A DNA stretch of 64,000 nucleotides from Steinernema hermaphroditum (taxonomy: Eukaryota > Nematoda > Chromadorea > Rhabditida > Steinernematidae): positions 2,356,001 through 2,420,000 of the forward strand of contig CM059621.1 in NCBI GenBank assembly GCA_030435675.1, read 5' to 3'. Below are positions 42,900 to 53,470 of the stretch, one piece after another. The notes under the pieces are model-generated. The model made no database searches and was not told the DNA's origin. It saw only the letters and a list, made by a program, of their open reading frames with translations. Positions within the stretch are counted from its first letter, which is position 1. The number at the start of each line of letters is the position of its first letter. The position numbers and the translations under genes are program-made.

Positions 42900-43740
42900 A
42901 CGAGAAGACAATGATGGATGACGATGGTCCGTGTCACACACTCCACATTCTATCAATACTTTATTGGCTTCTGTTTCTGAATTGAAATAGCAACAGGGGC
43001 AACGTCACAATTCATTTTGCTGAATACACTTTGGAGTGAAACGGCGGCTGTCCGCAGCCAAAAGTGGTTCACTAAAAAGATCTAAGAGTTGCTCGCCAAA
43101 CCGACCTGTGCGATTCTTCCAAATTGAACCGCAATAGATCGTGCCACGCGGTACAAAACGATCCGTAAAATCCGTCGCAAGCTGTGTTAGCCAAAACAAC
43201 TGCGATTCCGTTGATACACTAGCTCTTCAAGCTCGCAGGGACCCGGATGTCGCTGCTTATTGAATCCGCAAAGTGTAGAAGACGAGGGGCACAATGAACG
43301 GCTGCTCTTTATTGACCGATCAGAGGCACAAGACGACAAAAGACGATATAACAGCACGAAGCGACCGATCCGCAGATGGTACGCACACAAAAAGAGCCTC
43401 GATGATGGTCTGCAACTGCCGTTCGCGATGCTGTCTAGACTGGAGAGGATCTTCTAGAAGGTTCCGTTGATGGTCGTTCAGACAGTTCTTGTAGACAATA
43501 GATAGAGTTCTGCAGAATCGGGGAGAAAAATGGTCGTCGATGACTGGCTGCGACGACAGTCCCGCCTCACGAAGATGGTTGAATTCTCAGAAAAGTTGAT
43601 ATAATTTTCGCGATACAGTACTTCCAGTAAAAGTAATCCCTTTCCTCGGTCCTTCCGCTTGTAAACTGTAGTTGTAGTCGCGCTTGATTTGATCGAGCCC
43701 TCCCGCCGCCGTATAATTCGCCAAAAACAGATCCGTTGTA
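42900..43740. other. Spacer without recognisable gene
   Basis: Open frames on both strands are short and Arg/Ser-rich without family features. Lies between retroposon fragments and the tandem repeat downstream of the BEL fragment. Confidence 0.35.
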
Positions 43741-43754
43741 GATGATAAGTCAAA

Positions 43755-43885
43755 AAATTATCGGTTGTAAATGAGTTTGCCGTTGGAATAGTATAATTGT
43801 AGATAAGTCTGTTGTAATAGATAAGTTTGTCGTAGATAAGTCTGTTGTAGATAAGTCCGCCGTAGATAAGTCCGCCTTACAATAC
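43755..43885. repeat. Short tandem repeat, about 15-nt unit
   Basis: Six or so units of the type GTAGATAAGTCYGYY between 43795 and 43878. On minus this would encode (A/T)DLST repeats. A purine-rich tract (minus) follows at 43915-44032. Confidence 0.65.
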
Positions 43886-43996
43886 GTTGGACATAAATTT
43901 AAACACACAGTAAACACAAAAAATGATTTTCTGAATTTTTCTCTTTTTTTTTCTTTCTTTTCTTTCATCTTTTTCTGTTTTTTCATTTTTTTCTCC

Positions 43997-44002
<6 letters not shown>

Positions 44003-44032
<30 letters not shown>

Positions 44033-45969
44033 CAAAATTTTCTCGCATAATCGATCTTCTTCCGTGGGCGCAAATTGTAGCGATGATTGTTCTTGTCGTT
44101 AATCAAGTCCTTGTCGCCCTTCTTCCCTGGTTCGTTCGTGATTGCTTCGGTGAGTTCGTTTTCTTCTTTTTCTTCTTCCACAGGTTCAATATCCGATTCT
44201 TGCTCTTCCTCGCCGATTTCCAATGGAATTAATCGATTGACAGGTCGTTTCACCGTTTCGTGATTTCCGAGCATCAAAGTCACTTCTCTAACGTTTCCAT
44301 CTGATCCGATTTTCTTGTCGATAATCTTCCCGAGCTTCCAGTTTCTTCTTGGCTGATATTCATCTTCCATAAGTACAATACTGCCGATTTTTATTGCTGC
44401 CTTTTTCGTCCGTCCCTGGCGTATGCTAAGCTGATGTTTCTCCCGAAGACTCGTCAAGTATTCATGATGAAAAATCCTCCAAAATTTTTCGATAAACATT
44501 CGTGACGATTTGAGAGCATCTAGCGCTTCTTGACGTGACCGAAAGGCGGGCGCATCATCAGAATCCATATAAATCGAGCAATTTTCGGCATTTTCGCCAT
44601 TTGGAAGTTGTAGAGTCATATCACGTTGATAAAAATCAATAGGTCGAAGGATTGGTAGTTCGTCCATGCTTGAATCCGTATATGTAAGTGGTCGACTATT
44701 CAGAACAGCTTCAATTTCTGTGAATATTGTCATCAAGTCCGTGTAATTTAAGAGAGTGCGCTTCGTTGCTTTGTAGAAACATCGTTTCACGTCCTGTATC
44801 AATCTTTCGTAAAATCCGCCTTGCCAGGGACTATATGGAGTAATCCTATTCCATTTGATCTGCTTGTCCGCAAAAAACCGTGCAAAATCTTCGTCCTCGT
44901 TTTCCTCCATCAGTAGCTGGTTTAAGATCTCTGATCCTTGTTTGAACGTTGGAGCATTGTCGCAAGTAATGGATTCAGGTACTCCTCTCCGTGAAATAAA
45001 TCGTGTAACCGCCTTCAAAAACGCGTTCGTGGACATATCGGTAACCAGCTCCAAATGTAACATCCGAGTAACGGTGCAGGTAATAATCATTCCATATGCT
45101 TTGCTTGTTACTGCTCCATCTTTGTAATCCAAAGGCCCGAAGTAATCTAGACCGCAATGTTGAAATGGCCGCGCTTTTACGACTCTTCTTGTCGGTAGAT
45201 CAGGAGTTTTTGGGTACGGCAATGGCGCGTTATTGTACCGTTCACAGTCGACGCATCTCCCGATTACTTTCCGTACTACTCGTCGTATCGATGGGATCCA
45301 AAACGTTTCTCTCACTGCTGCTGTAGTGGAGCGATTGGAACGATGAAGAGATCGTTCGCTGAGAGTCGCATGCTCCTCTCGCACAATAAGTTCTGCTAAC
45401 GTTGATTTCGAGTCGATGAGAATAGGAAACTTCGTCGCGTCGGGGAGTTCTGCTTTCCGGAGACGACCGCCACAGCGCCAAATATTTTCGTTGTCTTTGA
45501 ACAGATCGAGATGCTTTAATTCCTTCAAGCGTCCTTCTATTTCTGCTTCTCGTTGATGGGCTCGTATAATCGTTTGACGGGCGATTGTAATTTCGATTGC
45601 CGTTAAATTAATTCCAAATTCGTGATATTCGAGATGTAAATGCGAGAATTTCGCTTTCGTATGATCCGATAATCGACGTAAACAACGGCGGATAAAGCGC
45701 GTGACGTAGCCGATGATGTTCGCTAATTTCCGCAGGGAATTCGTTCGTTTCCAGGGAATAATTTCGCTAATATCCGTTGATTCGCTAATAAGTATGACAT
45801 CTGCTTCTTCTGCGTATAATTCGTTCGTTAATGGCGCTATTTTACATTGTTCTGGCCAATTCGCTATGTCATCCGCAATGTATTTCGGTCCGTTCCACCA
45901 TATGTGATCGTTAAACTCGTGTTTCGATATCCCTCTCGTTGCTACATCTGCCGGATTGTCCTTCGTGGC
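44003..45969 (-). mobile_element. 5'-truncated BEL/Pao LTR retroelement fragment with A-rich 3' end
   Basis: Only the C-terminal part of pol remains: the region after RNase H and the integrase. The left boundary is abrupt in the NPADVATRG region at 45969; gag, protease, reverse transcriptase and any LTR are missing on that side. Directly after the stop codon comes a run of about 30 A (minus; 44003-44032) and a purine-rich stretch. Confidence 0.8.
44032..45969 (-). CDS. BEL/Pao pol C-terminal fragment: RNase H tail and integrase
   Basis: About 645 codons without a stop. N-terminal portion has the Pao signature TKDNPADVATRG...WWNGPKY. Then the integrase: a His/Cys zinc-binding region (EEHATLSERSLHRS ... 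RCVDCERYN), the catalytic core with Asp in HCGLDYFGPL, Asp in ITCDNAPTF and Glu in PWQGGFYERLIQDVKRCF, and a C-terminal DUF5641-like domain (GSIVLMEDEYQPRRNWKLGKIIDKKIGSDGNVREVTL) ending in an acidic tail and NLRPRKKIDYARKF. Translation would need an upstream start; MKELKHL (45528) is the first convenient ATG. The reading frame is surprisingly intact for a truncated copy. Confidence 0.82.
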
Positions 45970-46064
45970 CCGATCTAGGACTCTCTACGATCGGATTTGG
46001 CGAGCACGGTTTACAGATTTACTACCACCGGATTACCTTTGGCAGCGGATAGCCAGCCGTTTTG

Positions 46065-46132
46065 TGGTGCATCGGCCGGGAATCGAACCCGGGCCGCCCG
46101 CGTGGCAGGCGAGCATTCTACCACTGAACCAA
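46065..46132 (-). tRNA. 5'-truncated tRNA-Gly(GCC) copy carrying CCA
   Basis: On minus: GGTTCAGTGGTAGAATGCTC (D arm), anticodon region CGCCTGCCACGCGGGC with GCC anticodon, T arm CCCGGGTTCGATTCCCGG, 3' acceptor strand CCGATGC then A and CCA. The 5' acceptor strand (7 nt) is replaced by ACCAT-type receptor sequence, so it cannot fold into a full tRNA. No T-run terminator follows. CCA is not encoded in eukaryotic tRNA genes, so this looks like a reverse-transcribed mature tRNA. Confidence 0.8.
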
Positions 46133-47104
46133 TGGTTGAAGTACTTGACGCATGTACTCCACTGTAGCTTTACTGTAAGCCTTGTAAATTCTTAGTGTCA
46201 CAAACGAAACAACCAGATCGTGGAAGCACATCCACAGCTCCGTACATTCCAAAATGTAGTTTGCGTAATCGTCGAAGGTGTCAAAGGCGAAAGTAAATAT
46301 AATGAACGGCACTGTGAAGAAGCATACGGGAACGAAAGTGATGATGATGAGATGCCTCGTAATCGCCTTTTGTATCTTATACGTATTCTCGGAGATTTGT
46401 GCAGTTCTACGCTGTCTGCGTAGAAAGTAAGTAGCCAATCCAAGCAGAGTGAACAAAGCAACCATGTCGGCAAAGAACGCCGCGTATCCCGTGCAGAGCA
46501 TCACTGTTCGACTCGTTGATTCCATTTCAAAGCATGTCAGCCTCAAATTGAAAACATATTTCATATTTGGATAAGCCGCTAATGCGACTTTATAATAGTC
46601 AGCGGAAATGATACATGCCGTAAATAGGTACGCTGCGGCTACACTCGCCGAAATGTGCCAACACAAACAATATGTAACCCTTAACAAAGGGGATATTCTG
46701 TTAAAAGTTGCCGGAAAAATCAGCTGTGTGCAACGAAACTGCAGTGGCAATAGTGCAGCGATGATTATATTACAGTACATGACCAGTATGAAGGTGACCA
46801 AAGCGTCAAGAGTGGTCTCGCTGGCATCGACAGCATTCATCAATCCATGGGCTTCGAAGCAAGGCAACGGCTGGTGCGCTTCCAACTGAACAAGAAGACA
46901 TTGGAACAGGTCGATGGCAAAACTCCACGAGAGTATGTTGAGCAGAAGGGCGTTGTACGTTCTCGTTTGTGCAGAACTCTTGGTCGCCACTATGAAAATA
47001 GTAAATCCACTGGCGAAGAGGTTAAGAGTGCCCGTAGCTATTAGTAGGGGTATATAACTTTTTTGCACCAATTGGTTGATTTCGAACGAAGACCAATCAA
47101 TCAT
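46118..47104 (-). CDS. Str/Srh-like chemoreceptor (cluster member 6), stop codon from tRNA-like sequence
   Basis: Intronless, 328 aa from MIDWSSFEINQLVQKSYIPLLIATGTLNLFASGF (an ATG four codons upstream is also open). TM2 LLLNILSWSFAIDLFQCLL, cysteines in HQPLPCFEAHGL and LTCFEMES, QISENTYKIQKAITRHLIIITFVPVCFFTVP, FHDLVVSFVTLRIYKAYSKATVEYMRQVL. The last residues (PLVQW) and the TAG stop are read from the truncated tRNA-Gly, so the original C-terminal tail, present in all neighbours as about 15-25 further residues, has been lost. QISENTYKIQ groups it with the 24-kb and 48.6-kb receptors. Confidence 0.85.
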   Translation of the reverse strand: MIDWSSFEINQLVQKSYIPLLIATGTLNLFASGFTIFIVATKSSAQTRTYNALLLNILSWSFAIDLFQCLLVQLEAHQPLPCFEAHGLMNAVDASETTLDALVTFILVMYCNIIIAALLPLQFRCTQLIFPATFNRISPLLRVTYCLCWHISASVAAAYLFTACIISADYYKVALAAYPNMKYVFNLRLTCFEMESTSRTVMLCTGYAAFFADMVALFTLLGLATYFLRRQRRTAQISENTYKIQKAITRHLIIITFVPVCFFTVPFIIFTFAFDTFDDYANYILECTELWMCFHDLVVSFVTLRIYKAYSKATVEYMRQVLQPLVQW

Positions 47105-47504
47105 TTCTACTCTCATGATGAGGGAGAAAGTTCAGGAAGCGGAAGGAAAACAACACCCCTTGGCTGTCGAGTAACAGCTATTAGTTTCATAGGTTACCGT
47201 TTTCGTTTGACTTCCACCTGTCTTATGTTTTGTCACGCCAAAGAAAAAGACTTCGATGATGGCTAGTGCGGTGGATTAGTGGGCGTATGTGTTTCTTAAG
47301 AACTCACTTCAGCAAAACATAACATTTATCATCATATGCAGATCACATTCATAAACAGAAGCGAATTACCGTACCGAGAGATGGGTGGCCGGTTGGCCAG
47401 CCGAGACCAGTTCGATGCAATCGCAGCTGTGAACGTTAGCAATTGTAGGCTCCGACGCTCTCTCTTCATCCGCGCCCTCTTGGCCAATCTTTTACGAGCC
47501 AGGG

Positions 47505-48410
47505 AAACGCAAAGTCGAAACCAGAGATGGGTATCGGCCAATAGTATATCCGTATCAGCCGTTCAACCGGTTGGCGAAGAAAATGACCAGCGGATCTGGG
47601 AATGTAGTCCGGTGGCTAACTGGCTGAAGGCTGCGGTCAGCCAATTCGATCCGTTCTTGCCTATTTCTGGTCGAAACTACGAAAATCGAGACCTATTCTC
47701 CTGAACTGATTCAATCGTCCTCACCCTGAGGTTGTTGAAACATTTGAGTCCCGGCACGTGAGTCCCGGACATTTGAGTCCCAGACCGTTTCGTCGGAGCT
47801 CTATGTCACGGACTCAAATGTCCGGGACTCAACTGTCTGCGACTCAAATGTCTCAGCAACCTGAGGATAAGGACGATGGAATCAGATCAGGAGAATAGGG
47901 CTGTTGTACGCGCGCACTCGGGGCACCAATGTTGTACGGGCGCAGCCGTACGAATGTGGGAAACCGGGGGAGAAACGACGAGAGGGTTGTCCGACGAGAC
48001 TCCGGTGGCAATTCCTGTGCGTGGGACGCGGGGCACGACTTAGGAAAAACACTTTATAACCGTCCACAAGGGAACGGTACCCGGTTAATACAACAAGAAC
48101 CACAAACTGAACAACAAGCCCAATACAAAAATGGAACGCCGCGCGGATGGCACTCGCTCGCACGGTCGGGGTTACGGTACAGGGGCTTCGTGGTGGGAGC
48201 CCGGGGCGTCATCTTCTACAGGGCTCTGTGAGTTTAGTTTCGTAGTTTCGACCAGAAATGGGCAAGAACAGATCGAATCGGCTGCCATCACCAGCCATCA
48301 ACCGATTAGCCAACCAACTACATTCCCAGATCCGCAGGTCATTTTCTTCGCCAACCGGTTGAACTACTGGGCCGATATCTCTGGTTTCGACTTTGCGTTT
48401 CGACGGACTC
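47505..48410. repeat. Large inverted repeat (arms about 190 bp) around a 0.5-kb spacer
   Basis: Left arm 47505-47695 (GAAACGCAAAGTCGAAACCA..., CCGGTTGGCGAAGAAAATGACC, TCGAAACTACGAAA) pairs with right arm 48230-48410 in reverse complement. A second palindrome sits inside (47706-47886). The spacer has no recognisable gene. Confidence 0.7.
47706..47886. mobile_element. Foldback/MITE-like palindrome of about 180 bp
   Basis: CTGATTC.ATCGTCCT..., GAGGTTG.TGA.ACATTTGAGTC on the left mirrors GACTCAAATGTCTCAGCAACC...AGGACGATGGAATCAG on the right. The inner part is made of alternating CATTTGAGTCC and GGACTCAAATG units. A further TTGTTGAGACATTTGAGTACCGG end occurs inverted near 48415. Confidence 0.65.
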
Positions 48411-48631
48411 ATGTGCCGGTACTCAAATGTCTCAACAACCGTCCCCACTACATTCAATCGTCAAAAGTTCATTCTAACACATTACAGCATCAGTCATACA
48501 TGTATTGAGTGAAACTGAGATCTGGCGATACAGAACATTACAGAACAAATCAATTTCACCGCTTATGTCCAAAATGACGTGTGTCTCAAATGACAATGAG
48601 TACTACCGGTGTAGCTGGGCGTCTCCCAGAT

Positions 48632-49678
48632 CTATCCTTTCTTTTTGTGCGAATCTGATATTACAATGACCGTGTCAGCATGGCTCCATGGGTTCTTGCT
48701 GAAAAAGAATAATCGACGGGCATATTCCTTCACCGCGTTCCTATAAGCACTATACATGGTCAACGTGACGATACAGGCAACCAAATCATGAATACACATC
48801 ACCAGTTCAGCAGTTGTCATCACATAATTAGAGTACTCGTGCACAATGATGGAAGCCCCGAAAATTGCCATGAACGGAACGGCAAACATCAGTAGAGGAA
48901 CAAAGGTGATTATGCTCAGATTTCTCGTTATCTTCTTCTGGAGTTTGTACGTGTTCTGCGAAATTTGTGCCGTTCTACGCTGTTTACGCAGAACATGTAT
49001 GCATAGTGCAAGCAGTGTAATGGCAATAGCAGCGTCGAGGGGAATAGCAACGAATGGACAATAGATGGCCAATCGTCGCTGTGGCGATGTCAGATCGGGA
49101 TGGAAGCAGAACATCTGCAGCGAAAGAACAGGTTTCATGTTTGGATAGGCAGCTAGCATGTCTTCATAATATTTCGGAGAAACAAGAGAGTTGTAGAAAA
49201 CGTACGCTACTAGAACGCTGTGAAAAACATGCATGAATACACAGTAGGCTGCTTTAATCCAAGATGGCGCCCTGCGGGCCACGTTCGGATAAACCAAGTG
49301 CACATGACGAAAGAAGAGAGGCCACAGAGCGGCAACAGCCATGTTGCTGTAGACGACGGTGACGAACGTTGCAAGAACGTCAGTCGTCGTTTGGCTCACG
49401 TCAAAGCGTCCGACTAGGCCATGCATCTCGAAGCACTGCAATGGCCAATGGGCCTCAAATTGCGTAAGAAGTCCTTGGGCAATGTTAACAATCAAGCTCC
49501 ACATGAGGATATTAAGCAGAAAGACCTTGTATTTCTTCGTTTCCGCTGGAGTCTTCGTAGCAACGATGAACATGGTGAATCCGCTAGCAAATAGGTTAAT
49601 TATCCCTATGGTGGTCAGGAAATACAGGTAGATGTCCTGAAAGACTCGATCTATCCTGTAAGTGGTCCAGTCGATCAT
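48632..49678 (-). CDS. Str/Srh-like chemoreceptor (cluster member 7)
   Basis: Intronless, 348 aa, start MIDWTTYRIDRVFQDIYLYFLTTIGIINLFASGF. TM2 FLLNILMWSLIVNIAQGLL; cysteine in HWPLQCFEMHGL; the ECL2 cysteine in MFCFHPDL; QISQNTYKLQKKITRNLSIITFVPLLMFAVP; TM7 IHDLVACIVTLTMYSAYRNAVKEY; lysine-rich end SDSHKKKG after DTVIVIS. The second extracellular loop is longer than in members 1-5 and resembles the 24- and 46-kb receptors, so the cluster has two subfamilies. Confidence 0.88.
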   Translation of the reverse strand: MIDWTTYRIDRVFQDIYLYFLTTIGIINLFASGFTMFIVATKTPAETKKYKVFLLNILMWSLIVNIAQGLLTQFEAHWPLQCFEMHGLVGRFDVSQTTTDVLATFVTVVYSNMAVAALWPLFFRHVHLVYPNVARRAPSWIKAAYCVFMHVFHSVLVAYVFYNSLVSPKYYEDMLAAYPNMKPVLSLQMFCFHPDLTSPQRRLAIYCPFVAIPLDAAIAITLLALCIHVLRKQRRTAQISQNTYKLQKKITRNLSIITFVPLLMFAVPFMAIFGASIIVHEYSNYVMTTAELVMCIHDLVACIVTLTMYSAYRNAVKEYARRLFFFSKNPWSHADTVIVISDSHKKKG

Positions 49679-50221
49679 GAGGGATCTGAAATTGGGGAAA
49701 AATTAGAAAGATTCTTTACATTATCGACCAACAGAGCACTCTATGCATTACGACTACTGCGATTTAAATGGCCATTTATCTTATAAGGTACATTACGATG
49801 AAAGATGCGACTAATTGTTTCCTTCTAGATGCGATACATTGTCAGTGCGACGTCTGACAGCACCTTACTAAACCAACCATGTCCCAAAATCGATAAGTAT
49901 CCTACTAGGCATTTTTGCCGTCTAGTTTCCACCTGTTTCTGAGGTGGCACTTTCGCATTGGATCAGAACAAAAACAAGCTGCGCATTTTCTAAGGGCGAT
50001 CACTGCGATGTTCTCAGCCACACCTGTCAAAATGGTTCGCGTTCCGCTTGCAAACACATGCGGTCGGTCATGGCCGTAGCATCAAACACGGTCACCAACG
50101 AACGACAACATAATGAAGCAACTTATTTCGGTGATAACATACAAAATTACAAGAACAATTCCACAACAAAAAAATACAACAGTCTACAAATGATTAGTCT
50201 CCGTTCTTCCGTGGGCACCGT
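49679..50221. other. Spacer between chemoreceptor cluster and TAFH-repeat gene
   Basis: Contains the presumed promoter of receptor member 7 and the 3' flank of the TAFH-repeat gene. No gene or repeat is evident. Confidence 0.4.
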
Positions 50222-52255
50222 CTACATATCCGTGACGTCAACATAGATCTGGTTCGCCTTCTCGATGAGTCCTTCGCACATTACATACATTCTCTGGATT
50301 CCCATCTCGTCGATGACGTGCACGAAGACGCCGGCCTCCTGGTTCAGGTTGAAGCCATCGACGACGAGCTCCTGGTCCCGCATGAAGAGGCTCATTCTCG
50401 AGATGATTCGGCGGGCCGAGTTCGGTTCAACAACGAAGGGGCATCCTTCGCCCAGCAGTTGACCGATCCGCACAACAAACATGTCACTCTCCATAAGACC
50501 ACTGATCACTCTCTGCAGGAAAAGAAGTTACACATCCGAACAACATGTATATCGAGATGCACACAGCGTACATAGGAAGAATATATCTCACCTTCACATA
50601 GGAGAGAGTCGTTCTTTGCACGCCTTCGTCATAGCCATTGTTGGGATCGAGCACGGTATACAACACGTCCCTGAACATTCTTGCACACTTCGTGATTAGC
50701 TCTTCCGGGCTGTCGTTCATCGCGTTGACCTGCGTCTCTTGGCTTGAGCCGGTCATGCTGCAGCGAGGCTTCGTTCTTTCCTTCCACAATGTCGACCGAT
50801 TTCTGACGGAATTCCTACGTGCTCTCGACGGCGTGTTGTTGTTATTAGTGTCGCTAACTTGCACTTTATTCATCTTGGTGGTGACTGATTCGCTATCCTC
50901 ACCAATGGAAACGTCGAGTTCCTTCCCGTCTCTTGGACTCGCAGTGCTAAATACAAACAGTGATTAAGTCCTACACAGCAAAGACAAGCAGAATTAGTAC
51001 CTTGCAGTTGGAGCGTCTTTAGCGATTATGAGTCCATTTGACGAGCTACCATTTGAAGCTTTTGGAGATACCCTCGGACGCCTCACAACAGACTTCCTGG
51101 AACAGCAACGATCAATGTGAATCTTGGAATGCGTTCACATACATCAGATGGCAGACAATGTTGCGCACTTCTTCGGCGATACCAAGGCGGCTCTCAGTGT
51201 TGCCAACCATCAGCAGTGCTAAGGGTGCGCCATGGGGGTCATGCACAAGCACTCCTAGCTCTCTGTTGATATTGCAGCCATCAACAATGACGTCTTCGAT
51301 CTCCATCGCCCGACGCAGCGATGGGATCGCACCATCCAGCAGATGTGGCAACATGACCATCTCGATGCTCGGGAAGCTGAACGCAAGTTTCGCAAGCAAT
51401 GGCTCAAGCGTTTGGAAGAATTTTCGCGATTCTATCAGCCCAACGATAAGACACTAAATGGGATACGATCATCGCGGATGTGGAGACAACATTAACAACC
51501 TTCAAGTGAGCAATCATGCTGGATAACTCCATCGTGGGGAGCGAAACTTCATTCACAGCGACCAAAAGATTCCTGAAGACTTTGCTTCCTGGTGGCCGAG
51601 GTGCTATCTTGGGCTCATGCGACGTCAATGCAGGGTTCACAGCCTGGACTTCGTGAGTTCGATTTCTGCAAAGGAGAAAGATTCGCAGGAATGGCTGCAT
51701 ACATCACATACATGATGTTCTGACAGACAACATGAACGTTGTCTTGGATGGCGAACATGCACTCGGCCATCCCGGTGGCGAAGAGCGCGACCACGGCGTG
51801 ACCTTCCTGGTCGATGAAGTGCTGGAACACTCCGAACTCTTGGTTCACGCTGACATCGTTGACGAAGAAGTTAGCTGCGCGCATTCTCTGGCGCAGCGTG
51901 GGGAGTGCCGCATCTACGAACTGCCGCGCCTCTTCTGACACACACGGGTGTTCGCCGATGACTCTGCGGAGGTTTTGCGCGTACTCATCGAAGCTGAGAT
52001 AGCCACCGATCAGACACTAAAAGGAAGTAACGTTACAGGATTGTATCAAACACTCCGGACACTGACCTTCAGCGAGCACATCACTAAAGTACGATCGACC
52101 ACGGAGAAGCGTTCGTGCGTCATTGTGTTGACGACATCGCGGAACATTCCTACGATTTCGGATGCTGCTTGCGCCTCCAAGTCAGCTGCCATGTTCAACA
52201 ACGATGCTGCAGATGTAGAGCGGCGACAGCTGGGTCCCGGTGGGACATCCATCAT
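50222..52255 (-). CDS. Protein with three TAFH-like/beta repeat modules
   Basis: Exons (minus): 52067-52255, 51712-52016, 51500-51665, 51143-51453, 51001-51096, 50592-50946, 50222-50512; 570 aa. ATG follows a TTGCAG acceptor by two bases. Three modules at about residues 35-162, 183-323 and 436-570. Each begins with an amphipathic helix pair joined as ...LK|CLIGGYLSFDEYAQNL...ALPTLRQRM, similar in spacing to the TAFH/NHR1 domain of TAF4 (helices ending SLPxLR), followed by a short beta segment with motif N(Q/R)ExGV(F/L)xH: VNQEFGVFQHF, INRELGVLVHD, LNQEAGVFVHV. Modules 2 and 3 are separated by a basic, Ser/Asn-rich linker (RRNSVRNRSTLWKERTK). No signal peptide or membrane segment. A nuclear transcription-cofactor role is inference only. 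Introns recur at the same place and phase in the modules. Confidence 0.75.
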
Positions 52256-52257
52256 TT

Positions 52258-53460
52258 CTGCAACAGAACGATAAGTGGCGGGCACGAGGAAAGAGACGCA
52301 TCTACAGACACGACAGTTCACAACACGGAGACCGGTGGGAGCCATTCGAGCCGCACGACTCGGCTGCACATGGACAACGGACGCGAGACTTGCGGTAGAC
52401 AGAAAAGTTGTCTGCGACGTCTACAGTACCAATTCGGTATTTTCACGTTTGAACGCCGTTATCGTGGCGGGAATTCGTGTTGCACGCCACTCGCGCGCTG
52501 AATTATGGAAGTCAAAATGCAAAGAAGGAAAAAAGAAACTACCGTAAGATATTGCCCGTTCAGGGCGATTATCGGTGGATGCGAGTTGAGCATGCGAGCG
52601 GGTGACACGAGTTTTGAACAGTGCTGGCGGATTTCGGTTCGGATTCGGATTTGCGAGTTTCAATCCGATCCGCCGATCACCATTTAGGAACCTCATTTCA
52701 TCTATATAAACAGCTTTTAGCGGCCCAAGATCTATCACTAAAGGGATCCAAGTGAAATCGTTAGCGCAGTGACATCGAAAAGACTTTCCGTGAAACCATT
52801 CTAAGTTCGTTGAACTGGCAATTAGCTAGTACATTAATAATTTAATTGACATGGTTAATTGGATGACCTTATTGGAAACAGCGGTAATATATACAAGCTA
52901 TCCTTTGTCGTTGGCATCCTATCAACCTTCAACAAGAATGTTTTTATGCTGTTTTCAGCTTACATTCACAACACATAGGCCAAGCCTTAGTTTAGTGATC
53001 ATTGCTCGTTCGCGTTCATCGCTTGTACTATTGATTAGTTCCAATAACAACCCACGACTGTCCTTTTAACAGCATTATTCTAAAAGTCCTTCGGCCTTTT
53101 CGCTATAAATACGCATTCCATATTCCAGCTGCGACCTGATTTCGCGTCTAACAATCACGCTATTCCTTGTAGTATCTTGGTCATACATCACGGAAGAAAG
53201 TTGTGGAGTTCCTATGCCGTATAATGACTATGCCAAAGCTATGAATTCAATACTTTATTTACTAAGATCTCTTGATATTTGTAGCCATCCATTGTCATGA
53301 ATGGATGACGAGCTGTCAGTCCAGCAGCACGATGGTAGCCTCAAAAGTTAATGGAATTTTCAAAAGCACGCTTCTTGTTTGCTTTCGTCGCGTGTTGCCT
53401 CTTTGTTGACGTATTTTGAGGACTCGAATGAATAATACGCCAAATGAAATGTGATTTTGC
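52258..53460. other. Upstream region of the TAFH-repeat gene
   Basis: Begins with the acceptor TTCTGTTGCAG (52258-52268). No coding sequence is supported; a plus-strand 128-codon frame at 52115-52501 mainly overlaps the first exon in antisense. Confidence 0.35.
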
Positions 53461-53470
53461 TGGAAACTAA

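Noticed and set aside
43750..43986. Minus frame with repeated DLSTT units as a repeat protein
   Set aside because: It only translates the 15-nt tandem repeat and a purine tract; no flanking coding sequence.
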